Position numbers and translations under genes: made by a program. The notes beneath the pieces were generated by a model. That model saw only the letters and a program-made list of their open reading frames with translations. It did not search any database and was not told the DNA's origin. From contig NZ_AP027204.1 in NCBI RefSeq assembly GCF_027944005.1, positions 558,001 to 622,000 on the forward strand: a stretch of DNA of 64,000 nt, written 5' to 3'. Shown here piece by piece: positions 43,081 to 50,914 of this stretch; position 1 is the first letter of the stretch; every line of letters starts with the position of its first letter. Source of the stretch: Polynucleobacter sp. SHI8 (GTDB lineage: Bacteria > Pseudomonadota > Gammaproteobacteria > Burkholderiales > Burkholderiaceae).

Positions 43081-45651
43081 ATGGAATTACAGCGTGTAAG
43101 AGCCTTACGTGGACCAAATTTGTGGAGTAGGCATACTGCTATTGAAGCAATTATTTTTTGTGAGGAAGAAGAGCGCTCCATACAAGGGTTAATTGATTTT
43201 GAAATTCAATTAAGAACTTTATTTCCGCAATTACATTTTACGAATACTGGACCCTCAAGAAATTCAATTTCGATGGCACATGTTATTGAATATGTAGTTT
43301 TAGGACTGCAAGCACAGGCTGGATGTCCCGTGACATTTAGTCGAACAGTCAAAGCCAATCAAGATGGAATTTATCAAGTCGTTGTGGAATATAGTGAAGA
43401 GTCTGTTGGTCGGATGGCCTTGGATTTAGCTTGGAAATTGGTTATTGCAGCAAGAGAAAATCAAGATTTTAATTTGCAAAATGCTTTAGATGACTTAAGT
43501 CGTTTAGATGAAGATGTGCGTTTAGGCCCAAGTACAGGATCGATCGTGCAGTCAGCTGTTGAAAGAAACATTCCGTATAGAAGATTAACTGACGGCAGTT
43601 TAGTTCAGTTTGGTTGGGGTTCAAAGCAAAAACGTATTCAGGCAGCAGAAACTAGTCTTACTAGCGCCATTGCAGAGTCGATTGCTCAAGATAAAGAATT
43701 GACGAAAGATTTACTTCATGCTGCTGGTGTAGCAGTGCCACTTGGTAAGGTAGTTGATAACGCCGATGATGCTTGGAAAGTGGCGCAAGAATTAGGCTCA
43801 ACGATTGTGATTAAACCTCGAGATGGTAATCAAGGCAAAGGTGTAGCGGTTAACATCAAATCTGAGGAGCAAGTTAGAGCTGCATTTGCAGTTGCACAAC
43901 ATTATGGTAGAAAAATTATTGTTGAACGGTATATGCCCGGCCATGATTTTCGATTGTTGGTCGTTGGTGATCAGTTAATCGCAGCAGCTAGAAGGGATCC
44001 ACCGCAGGTCATTGGAGATGGAGTATTAACAATTACTGAATTAGTTGCTGAAATCAATAAAGATCCACTACGTGGAGATGGTCATGCAACCCCCCTCACT
44101 AAAATTCGTTTGGATGATATTGCTATTGCTACACTAGCAAAGCAAAAATTAGATGTCCATGCAATTCCGCGAAATGGTCAAAGAGTCGTATTACGTAATA
44201 ATGCCAATTTAAGTACAGGCGGCAGTGCAACTGATGTGACAGAAGATGTTCATCCTGATTTAGCTGCAAGTGCAATTACTGCAGCAAAAATGGTGGGTTT
44301 AGATATCTGCGGCGTTGATATTGTTTGTGAAGCAATCTACAAACCACTCGAAGAGCAAGGTGGTGGAGTTGTTGAAGTCAATGCAGCACCAGGCCTGAGA
44401 ATGCACTTAAATCCCTCTTATGGAAAAAGTCAGCCCGTTGGCGAAGCCATTATTTCATTGCTATATCCACGCCCTGAAAATGGCCGAATTCCAGTAGTTG
44501 CTGTTTCTGGAACGAATGGTAAAACGACTACGGTTCGATTAATTGCGCACTTATTAAGAGCCCAAGGTAATCGTGTGGGTATGACGACAACAGATGGCAT
44601 TTATGTTGAAAATGAACGAATTGACTCTGGCGACTGTAGCGGTCCTAAAAGCGCTAGAAATGTTTTAATGCATCCAGAAGTTGATGCAGCAGTTTTTGAA
44701 ACGGCGCGTGGTGGAATCTTGCGAGAAGGTTTAGGCTATGACGCTTGTGATGTTGCCGTGATTACCAATATAGGTGAGGGTGATCACCTCGGTATGAGTT
44801 ACATTGAAACCGTTGAAGAATTAGCTGAAGTAAAAAGCGTGATTGTAAGAAACGTTGCTCCCACAGGTCATGCCGTCTTGAATGCTGCTGATCCGATGGT
44901 TGTTAAAATGGCAAAATCTTGCCGAGGACAAATCATCTTCTTTGGATTAAATGCTCATAATCCTGTAATTTCAACCCACCGTGCCCGTGGTAAGAAAGCA
45001 GTTTTTCGTGACAAAGAATACCTTATTGCAGCAATCGGCAACCGTATCGTTAGAAGAATTTCATTAGCGAATATTCCATTGACAGAGGGCGGTCAAATTG
45101 GATTTCAGATAGAAAATACCTTAGCATCCATCGCTGCTGCATGGGCATTAGATATTGATTGGCAGACGATTGAAAAGGGCTTAGGTAGTTTTGTTAGTGA
45201 TGTAATAACTGCCCCAGGACGATTTAATTTATTTAAGCATAATGGCGCAACGGTGATTGCAGATTATGGTCATAATCCAGATGCGATAAGAGCATTAGTT
45301 CAGGCCACAAATTCGATACCAGCACAGCGTCGTCATGTGGTTATTTCTGGAGCAGGTGATCGTCGTGATGATGATATTCGACGTCAAACACAGATCTTGG
45401 GAGAGGCTTTTGACTCAGTCATTTTGTACCAAGATCAATGCCAACGAGGCCGTGAGGATGGTGAGGTAATCACTCTTTTACGTGAAGGTTTAGAGGGTGC
45501 AACTAAAACGAAACATATTGAAGAAATTCGTGGTGAATTTTTGGCGATTGACACTGCCCTTGAGCAATTAAATCCAAATGATTTATGTTTAATCTTAATT
45601 GATCAGGTAGAAGAGTCCCTCGAGTACCTGCAAAAGGTAACCAAACCTTAA
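43081..45651 (+). CDS. cphA: Cyanophycin synthetase
   Basis: Builds multi-L-arginyl-poly-L-aspartate, a nitrogen and carbon store. The 856-residue product has the N-terminal domain (RGPNLWSRHTAIEAIIF), an ATP-grasp domain (AAGVAVPLGKVVDNADDAW, IVIKPRDGNQGKGVAVNI, VVEVNAAPGLRMHL) and a Mur-ligase domain with an intact P-loop, SGTNGKTTTVRLIAHLLRAQGNRVGMTTTDG, Lys481 being the phosphate lysine, plus GHNPDAIRAL and GAGDRRDDD near the end. Length is close to the 870 residues of cyanobacterial CphA. It follows cphA' by 2 bases. No cyanophycinase or isoaspartyl dipeptidase is in the window, so degradation must be elsewhere. Confidence 0.96.
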   Translation: MELQRVRALRGPNLWSRHTAIEAIIFCEEEERSIQGLIDFEIQLRTLFPQLHFTNTGPSRNSISMAHVIEYVVLGLQAQAGCPVTFSRTVKANQDGIYQVVVEYSEESVGRMALDLAWKLVIAARENQDFNLQNALDDLSRLDEDVRLGPSTGSIVQSAVERNIPYRRLTDGSLVQFGWGSKQKRIQAAETSLTSAIAESIAQDKELTKDLLHAAGVAVPLGKVVDNADDAWKVAQELGSTIVIKPRDGNQGKGVAVNIKSEEQVRAAFAVAQHYGRKIIVERYMPGHDFRLLVVGDQLIAAARRDPPQVIGDGVLTITELVAEINKDPLRGDGHATPLTKIRLDDIAIATLAKQKLDVHAIPRNGQRVVLRNNANLSTGGSATDVTEDVHPDLAASAITAAKMVGLDICGVDIVCEAIYKPLEEQGGGVVEVNAAPGLRMHLNPSYGKSQPVGEAIISLLYPRPENGRIPVVAVSGTNGKTTTVRLIAHLLRAQGNRVGMTTTDGIYVENERIDSGDCSGPKSARNVLMHPEVDAAVFETARGGILREGLGYDACDVAVITNIGEGDHLGMSYIETVEELAEVKSVIVRNVAPTGHAVLNAADPMVVKMAKSCRGQIIFFGLNAHNPVISTHRARGKKAVFRDKEYLIAAIGNRIVRRISLANIPLTEGGQIGFQIENTLASIAAAWALDIDWQTIEKGLGSFVSDVITAPGRFNLFKHNGATVIADYGHNPDAIRALVQATNSIPAQRRHVVISGAGDRRDDDIRRQTQILGEAFDSVILYQDQCQRGREDGEVITLLREGLEGATKTKHIEEIRGEFLAIDTALEQLNPNDLCLILIDQVEESLEYLQKVTKP

Positions 45652-45681
45652 ATTCTGTTGATTAAGTATGTGTAGGAAATT

Positions 45682-45699
45682 TCTGATATTCATATCAGA
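45682..45699. promoter_or_regulatory. Palindrome upstream of the amino acid permease gene
   Basis: Perfect inverted repeat TCTGATAT / ATATCAGA with a 2-base spacer, 158 bases ahead of the permease start. A half-site TTCTGATAT recurs near 45773, and TTGATTA / TAATCAA arms flank 45727-45753. Probable operators for the permease-ald operon; the regulator is unknown. Confidence 0.5.
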
Positions 45700-45857
45700 T
45701 TCAAAATTTATATTTCAAATGATGATTGATTATTAAACATATTTTTTAATCAACACAATCAAATAAATTACTTCTGATATTTTTGTGGATTAGTACCACT
45801 AGTTATTTTTTCTTCTCTTTTTTAGACTTTGTTGTTCATACAAAAAAGGAGAATAAA

Positions 45858-47267
45858 TTGCTCAATCAAGCAGAAACCACATCAGAGTTATCTGATCAGC
45901 ATTCTTTAAAGAGGCATTTAAAGGCAAGGCACATTCGATTGATGGCACTTGGATCAACCATCGGAGTAGGCTTGTTTTTAGGTTCAGGAACAGCAATTTC
46001 TCAAGCGGGACCTGCCATATTGTTAGGTTATCTATTGTCAGGAATTGTTGCGTTTATCGTACTACGTGCTTTAGGTGAAATGGCTGTATACAACCCAGTA
46101 GCGGGATCTTTTGCTCAATATGCTCACGATTATGTGGGGTCACTTGCGGGGTATTTAGTGGGTTGGGGGTATTGGTTTTATTGGGTGATTGTGGGAGTAG
46201 CTGAAGTCACTGCTGTTGGTATTTATATGGGCTTGTGGTTTCCTGATGTTCCACAGTGGATCTGGGCAGTTGGTTCTTTAATCTTAATGGGGGGCTTAAA
46301 TTTCATTGCGGTTAGATTGTTTGGTGAATTTGAGTTTTGGTTTGCTTTGATTAAAGTTGTTGCCATTATTGCGATGATAGCGATTGGCTTTGGAGTTATA
46401 TTCTTTGGTTTTGGGAATGATGGAGTTGCCATTGGTATCTCTAATTTGTGGGCTCATGGAGGATTTTTTCCAACAGGTTTAGATGGCTTTTTATTATCTT
46501 TACAAATGGCAATTTTTGCATATGTTGGTATTGAAATGATTGGTCTTTCAGCTGGAGAAACAGAAAATCCAGAGAAAACTATTCCAATTGCAATTGACTC
46601 ATTAATTGTCAGAATTTTGGTGTTTTATGGCGGAGCCTTGTTTGTCATTCTTTCCATATATCCGTGGAATGAAGTAGGTCAAGTTGGCAGCCCATTTGTA
46701 GCCATGTTTGAAAAATTAGGTTTAAGAGAAGCCGCAGGGATTGTGAACTTTGTAGTCATTACGGCCGCATTATCTTCTTGTAATGCAGGAATATTTAGTG
46801 GCGGTCGCTTATTGTATGGCTTATCTATCAATTCATATGCTCCCTCAGTCATGAAAAAAATATCTCGAACAGGAGTACCTTATATTGCGATATTAACCAC
46901 CGTGAGTATTGCTAGTATCGGAGCATTCTTAAATTACTTTGTTCCCGACGAGGCATTTTTACTTGTCACCTCTGCTGTAACGTTTATAGGCTTAATGGTG
47001 TGGATTGCAATCTTATCTACACAACTGATGTTTAGAAAAAAAATCTCCTCTGAGGATGCCGTCTCTTTGAAATATAAAAGCTTTTTATACCCATATGGAT
47101 CATGGGTGGCATTATCCGCAATTGCATTTGTATTAGTTTTATTAGCAATACAGGAGCAAACTAGAGTAGGAGTCTATGTTGGCGTACCTATCGTGCTCAT
47201 ATTAATTATAGTTTTTTATTTAGTAGGACTTCATCGTCACGACAAACATTTAGGAGAGAAAAAATGA
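45858..47267 (+). CDS. Amino acid permease (APC family)
   Basis: Twelve-helix-type amino acid transporter of 469 residues. The start is a TTG at 45858, chosen because AAGGAG lies 8 bases before it and the protein then begins LNQAETTSEL, followed by LKRHLKARHIRLMALGSTIGVGLFLGSGTAISQAGPAILLGY, the family's first helix with its GxG substrate-binding bend. The motif GEMAVYNPVAGSFAQYAHDYVG follows at helix 3. It resembles the AnsP/CycA/ProY group for neutral or cationic amino acids. It overlaps alanine dehydrogenase by 4 bases (ATGA), so alanine or a related amino acid is a plausible substrate by association only. Confidence 0.9.
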   Translation: MLNQAETTSELSDQHSLKRHLKARHIRLMALGSTIGVGLFLGSGTAISQAGPAILLGYLLSGIVAFIVLRALGEMAVYNPVAGSFAQYAHDYVGSLAGYLVGWGYWFYWVIVGVAEVTAVGIYMGLWFPDVPQWIWAVGSLILMGGLNFIAVRLFGEFEFWFALIKVVAIIAMIAIGFGVIFFGFGNDGVAIGISNLWAHGGFFPTGLDGFLLSLQMAIFAYVGIEMIGLSAGETENPEKTIPIAIDSLIVRILVFYGGALFVILSIYPWNEVGQVGSPFVAMFEKLGLREAAGIVNFVVITAALSSCNAGIFSGGRLLYGLSINSYAPSVMKKISRTGVPYIAILTTVSIASIGAFLNYFVPDEAFLLVTSAVTFIGLMVWIAILSTQLMFRKKISSEDAVSLKYKSFLYPYGSWVALSAIAFVLVLLAIQEQTRVGVYVGVPIVLILIIVFYLVGLHRHDKHLGEKK

Positions 47268-48376
47268 TTATTGGTATACCAAAGGAAATTAAGAATCAAG
47301 AATATCGAGTAGGCTTAATGCCGAGTCAAGTCCGGGCATTAGTTCAGCAAGGTCATGAATTAATCGTTGAATCGAATGCGGGTTGTGGTGTTGGGATATC
47401 CGATAACGAATATGCTATGGCTGGTGCAACCATCAACAATGCTTCCATGATATTTGATCGTTCTGATCTCATTATTAAAGTGAAAGAGCCACAAGATAAA
47501 GAAATTGCTATGTTAAAGCCAGAGCAAATATTGTTTACATACTTACATTTGGCTCCTGATGTTCATCAAACCAATTTATTAATTGCTAGTGGAGTCAGAG
47601 CAATTGCGTATGAAACTGTAAAAACTGCGAATGGGTATTTGCCATTACTAGCTCCTATGAGTGAGGTAGCAGGACGAATGTCCATACAGGCGGCGGCTCA
47701 TCACTTGGAAAAAAGGCAGGGTGGTAGTGGGATTTTAATGGCGGGTATCCCAGGAGTTCAGTCTGCAAAGGTGCTTATTTTAGGAGCTGGTATTGTTGGC
47801 CTAAATGCACTACAAATGGCAGTAGGAATGGGGGCAAAAGTAACCATTGTTGACAAAAATATTCAGCGCTTAAGAGAATTAGATCTTACGTATGGTAATC
47901 AAATTCAAACAGCATTTTCTGATGATCAAGTTTTAGGAGAGCTCATTAAAGACTCGGACGTTGTTATTGGAGCAGTTCTGATTCCTGGTGGAAGCGCACC
48001 TAAATTACTCAAGTTGGAGCATTTGAAGACAATGCGTAAAGGCAGTGTGATTGTAGATGTGGCAATTGATCAGGGAGGGTGTTTTGAAACCTCAAAGGCA
48101 ACAACACATGATTCACCAACTTTTGAGTGTGAAGGAGTCATTCATTACTGTGTTGCCAATATGCCTGGTGCAGTTCCACGAACCTCGAGCTATGGCTTAA
48201 CGAATGCAACTTTTCCGTATATTCAACAATTAGCGAATAAAGGTTTTAAGAAAGCTGTCATCGAACATAGTGATCTGCGTGCTGGAGTGAGTGTATATGA
48301 TCATCACTTAATCTGCCCCGCGGTAGCACAATCTCAAAAAAGACCATTTAAAGATATTTTGACCTTACTTGGGTAA
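47264..48376 (+). CDS. ald: Alanine dehydrogenase
   Basis: NAD-linked oxidative deamination of L-alanine to pyruvate and ammonium; 370 residues, the usual length. Key segments are IGIPKEIKNQEYRVGLMPSQV, IKVKEPQDKEIAML (substrate lysine), YLHLAPDVHQTNLLI with the active-site His, the nucleotide fold VLILGAGIVGLNALQMAVGMGAKVTIVD and DVAIDQGGCFETSKATTHDSPTF. It is translationally coupled to the permease. The final 29 bases overlap the convergent acyltransferase gene, and a stem-loop follows the stop. Confidence 0.96.
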   Translation: MIIGIPKEIKNQEYRVGLMPSQVRALVQQGHELIVESNAGCGVGISDNEYAMAGATINNASMIFDRSDLIIKVKEPQDKEIAMLKPEQILFTYLHLAPDVHQTNLLIASGVRAIAYETVKTANGYLPLLAPMSEVAGRMSIQAAAHHLEKRQGGSGILMAGIPGVQSAKVLILGAGIVGLNALQMAVGMGAKVTIVDKNIQRLRELDLTYGNQIQTAFSDDQVLGELIKDSDVVIGAVLIPGGSAPKLLKLEHLKTMRKGSVIVDVAIDQGGCFETSKATTHDSPTFECEGVIHYCVANMPGAVPRTSSYGLTNATFPYIQQLANKGFKKAVIEHSDLRAGVSVYDHHLICPAVAQSQKRPFKDILTLLG

Positions 48377-49442
48377 CATTAGATGACTTAAGTTGAATTT
48401 TCCGAGAGGGAAATTCAACTAAATTAAAAAGAAAGTGAGCCACAAACCAACTAGATATCCAAATCAAAATCATCATGAACAAACCTGTCATTGGACTTTC
48501 CCATTGAAAATAATAATAAACAGAATTACCAAGAAGCAACAATGAGAAGTGTATTAAAAATGCACAATAAGACCTTTGACTAAACCAAATACAAATCTTA
48601 GACCACTTCATATTTTTAGAGTTGTAAGCTCTTTTTCCATAAAGAGTTAGTAATACCGCCAATAATATTTCAATGACATTTTTTATTCGTAACTCAAAAA
48701 AAGTATCACTGAGGATTAAAAGTAAGAAAATCAGCAATAAAATCCTAGCGGGTTGTCTTGTTTCATGGTGTGATGAGTCCTCTGCTAAAAATGCAATCAT
48801 TCCAAGACCATATGCGCCGATAAAGTAAATAAAATAATCCTCATATAAAGGATATTGACTAAAGTACATCAAAGACAAAAAAACGACGATTGGTAAAATG
48901 AACAAGACTTTTTTGAAAGACTTCATAAAAAATAATAAACATGCAGTAAAAATATAAAGTTGCCAATCGATTGCAACATACCAAACCCCAACTGAAATGG
49001 ATTCAAATTGAAGAATGTTTTGTAAGAAAAAGAAGTGGGCAACAAGTTGAGAAATGGTTTCTGATTCACCAATATATTCATCATAATGGATAGCTCTTGC
49101 AATCATGGCGCAGAGAAGCGTAATCATGATTGCTACGATATAGGTTGGAGCAAGACGTAAATAGCGATTAATGATTGTTTTCCATAGACCAAATTTTTCG
49201 AGAGTTTGTGGCAGACTTTTTGCAGTTAAATAGCCGCCAATCACTAAGAATATTTGTACGGCATATCTACCATGTAAGCCGACGAAGTCGATCAAGTGAG
49301 GAAAAAGTTCGTGAACCTTAAGAGAAATAATTCCATAATTGCACAGATGATGAAAGATAATAATCTGTACTGCAATGGTTTTTAAAAAATCCACAAAAAG
49401 ATATTGATTCTTTAATTGTATCGGCCGCAATGTCATATTCAT
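48348..49442 (-). CDS. Acyltransferase 3 family membrane protein
   Basis: Integral membrane acyltransferase of about 364 residues that probably O-acylates a cell-surface sugar. The start at 49442 (MNMTLRP) lies just inside a terminator; the open frame continues to 49520 but would cross the hairpin. The N-terminal YLFVDFLKTIAVQIIIFHHLCNYG resembles the family's LRxxAxxxVxxxH motif, His being the catalytic candidate, and about ten hydrophobic segments are seen. Typical genes of this family sit in polysaccharide loci; here it is isolated. Its last 29 bases overlap ald. Confidence 0.86.
   Translation of the reverse strand: MNMTLRPIQLKNQYLFVDFLKTIAVQIIIFHHLCNYGIISLKVHELFPHLIDFVGLHGRYAVQIFLVIGGYLTAKSLPQTLEKFGLWKTIINRYLRLAPTYIVAIMITLLCAMIARAIHYDEYIGESETISQLVAHFFFLQNILQFESISVGVWYVAIDWQLYIFTACLLFFMKSFKKVLFILPIVVFLSLMYFSQYPLYEDYFIYFIGAYGLGMIAFLAEDSSHHETRQPARILLLIFLLLILSDTFFELRIKNVIEILLAVLLTLYGKRAYNSKNMKWSKICIWFSQRSYCAFLIHFSLLLLGNSVYYYFQWESPMTGLFMMILIWISSWFVAHFLFNLVEFPSRKIQLKSSNVTQVRSKYL
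48391..48420 (+). terminator. Stem-loop downstream of ald, within the acyltransferase gene
   Basis: Arms AGTTGAATTT (48391-48400) and AAATTCAACT (48411-48420) extend with TCC/GGG to a 13-bp stem closed by a GAGA tetraloop. It begins 14 bases after the ald stop and has no T run, so it may stabilise the ald transcript or slow polymerase rather than terminate intrinsically. Confidence 0.45.
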
Positions 49443-49476
49443 TTTACTATGGGCAAAGCGTGATTTTATAGCAATA

Positions 49477-49508
49477 AAAAAGGGACTGAAAGTATTCAGT
49501 CCCTTTTT
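49477..49508 (-). terminator. Terminator after the carboxymuconolactone decarboxylase-like gene
   Basis: Perfect 14-bp stem AAAAAGGGACTGAA / TTCAGTCCCTTTTT with an AGTA loop, followed by T-rich sequence on the minus strand. It starts 16 bases after that gene's stop codon. Confidence 0.88.
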
Positions 49509-49524
49509 ACAACAAAACAACCAA

Positions 49525-49902
49525 TTAAATGCCCATTTCTTTAAAAACCTCTTTAGCTACACGGAAACTATCTATAGCAGCAGGAACGCCACAGTAGACT
49601 GATGCATGCAAAAATACTTCTTTAATATCATCTTTAGTAAGACCATTATTCATTGCACCACGAATATGCAGTTTAAGTTCATGAGGGCGGTTGAGTGCTG
49701 TGAGCATGGCAAGATTTAAAAAACTTCTTGTGCGACGATCCAAACCTGGTCGATTCCAAATATCACCCCAGCAATGAGAGGTTACGTACTCTTGGAGTTC
49801 CTGAGTAAAAGAGTCTGCATTTCTGATTGCAGCATCTACGTATTCAGATCCAAGAACTTCGCGACGTGTTTTTAAGCCTTTTTCAAATAATTCACTTGCC
49901 AT
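49525..49902 (-). CDS. Carboxymuconolactone decarboxylase family protein
   Basis: Protein of 125 residues in the PcaC/AhpD-like carboxymuconolactone decarboxylase family. The segment FLNLAMLTALNRPHELKLHIRGAMNNGLTKDDIKEVFLHASVYCGVPAAIDSFRVAKEVF is very close to the classic PcaC pattern; PcaC decarboxylates gamma-carboxymuconolactone in protocatechuate breakdown. No other pca genes are visible, so 4-carboxymuconolactone decarboxylase activity is only a suggestion. It is transcribed after fbp with 13 bases between. Confidence 0.9.
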   Translation of the reverse strand: MASELFEKGLKTRREVLGSEYVDAAIRNADSFTQELQEYVTSHCWGDIWNRPGLDRRTRSFLNLAMLTALNRPHELKLHIRGAMNNGLTKDDIKEVFLHASVYCGVPAAIDSFRVAKEVFKEMGI

Positions 49903-49915
49903 TTATTTCTCCTGA

Positions 49916-50905
49916 TTAGTTAGTGTTGTGATAATTCATAAGACGTTGTACTTCATTTTCAGAACCTAATATAACAGACACGCGTTCATGTAATTGACTC
50001 GGTTGAATATCTAAGATTCTTGATTTTCCATTAATCGAAGCACCACCAGCTTGTTCGATCAAAAAGCTCATTGGGTTGGCCTCGTACATTAAACGAAGTT
50101 TGCCAGGTTTATTTGGTTCACGTTGATCCCATGGATACATAAAAACACCTCCTCGAATCAAGATTCGATGAACGTCAGCCACCATAGAGGCAATCCAGCG
50201 CATATTAAAGTCCTTATTACGAACCCCCGTTGAACCTGCCAAACATTCGTCGACATATCTGCTAACCGGGGATGCCCAGTGACGCATATTCGACATGTTA
50301 ATTGCAAATTCTTTTGTATCTTTCGGTATTTGAACATTTACATTGGTCAATAAAAATACCTGACTAGCTTGATCAAGGGTAAACATATTGACTCCAGATC
50401 CAGTGGTTAATACCAAGATCGTTTGTGGACCATATAAAACATAACCAGCAGCTATTTGTTTAGAACCTGCTTGCAGAAAATCCTGCTCAGTAACCTGAGT
50501 AGTTGAATTTTTTTCAAGAATAGAAAATATCGTACCAATCGAGACATTTACGTCAATATTGGAAGATCCATCAAGAGGGTCAAAGAGTAAAAGATATTTA
50601 CCATTTGATTGTTGAGTGGGATAAATTTCTTCATTTTCTTCAGATGCCATTGCAGCAAGTCTGCCAGTAGCCTCGTTACTTTTCAAAAGAAGGTCATTGG
50701 CAAAAATATCTAATTTTTGCTGTGTCTCACCTTGAATATTACCAGTACCTGCTGAGCCTAAAATATTGGCTAGGGCTCCTTTACGGACCGCATCAGATAT
50801 CGAGGTGCAGGACGTGGCAATATCAACAATTAATAATTTGAGATCTGCATCAATTTGACAAGAGTTTAAAAAATCAGAGAGTGTAGTCATTGGTTGAGAT
50901 GCCAT
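49916..50905 (-). CDS. fbp: Fructose-1,6-bisphosphatase class I
   Basis: Hydrolyses fructose 1,6-bisphosphate to fructose 6-phosphate in gluconeogenesis; 329 residues, typical length. Metal-site motif FDPLDGSSNIDVNVSIGTIFSI near residue 108 and the C-terminal MYPWDQREPNKPGKLRLMYEANPMSFLIEQAGG are intact. It follows pepN by 9 bases and precedes the carboxymuconolactone decarboxylase-like gene, so all three are probably one transcript. Confidence 0.96.
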   Translation of the reverse strand: MASQPMTTLSDFLNSCQIDADLKLLIVDIATSCTSISDAVRKGALANILGSAGTGNIQGETQQKLDIFANDLLLKSNEATGRLAAMASEENEEIYPTQQSNGKYLLLFDPLDGSSNIDVNVSIGTIFSILEKNSTTQVTEQDFLQAGSKQIAAGYVLYGPQTILVLTTGSGVNMFTLDQASQVFLLTNVNVQIPKDTKEFAINMSNMRHWASPVSRYVDECLAGSTGVRNKDFNMRWIASMVADVHRILIRGGVFMYPWDQREPNKPGKLRLMYEANPMSFLIEQAGGASINGKSRILDIQPSQLHERVSVILGSENEVQRLMNYHNTN

Positions 50906-50914
50906 AGTGAATGA

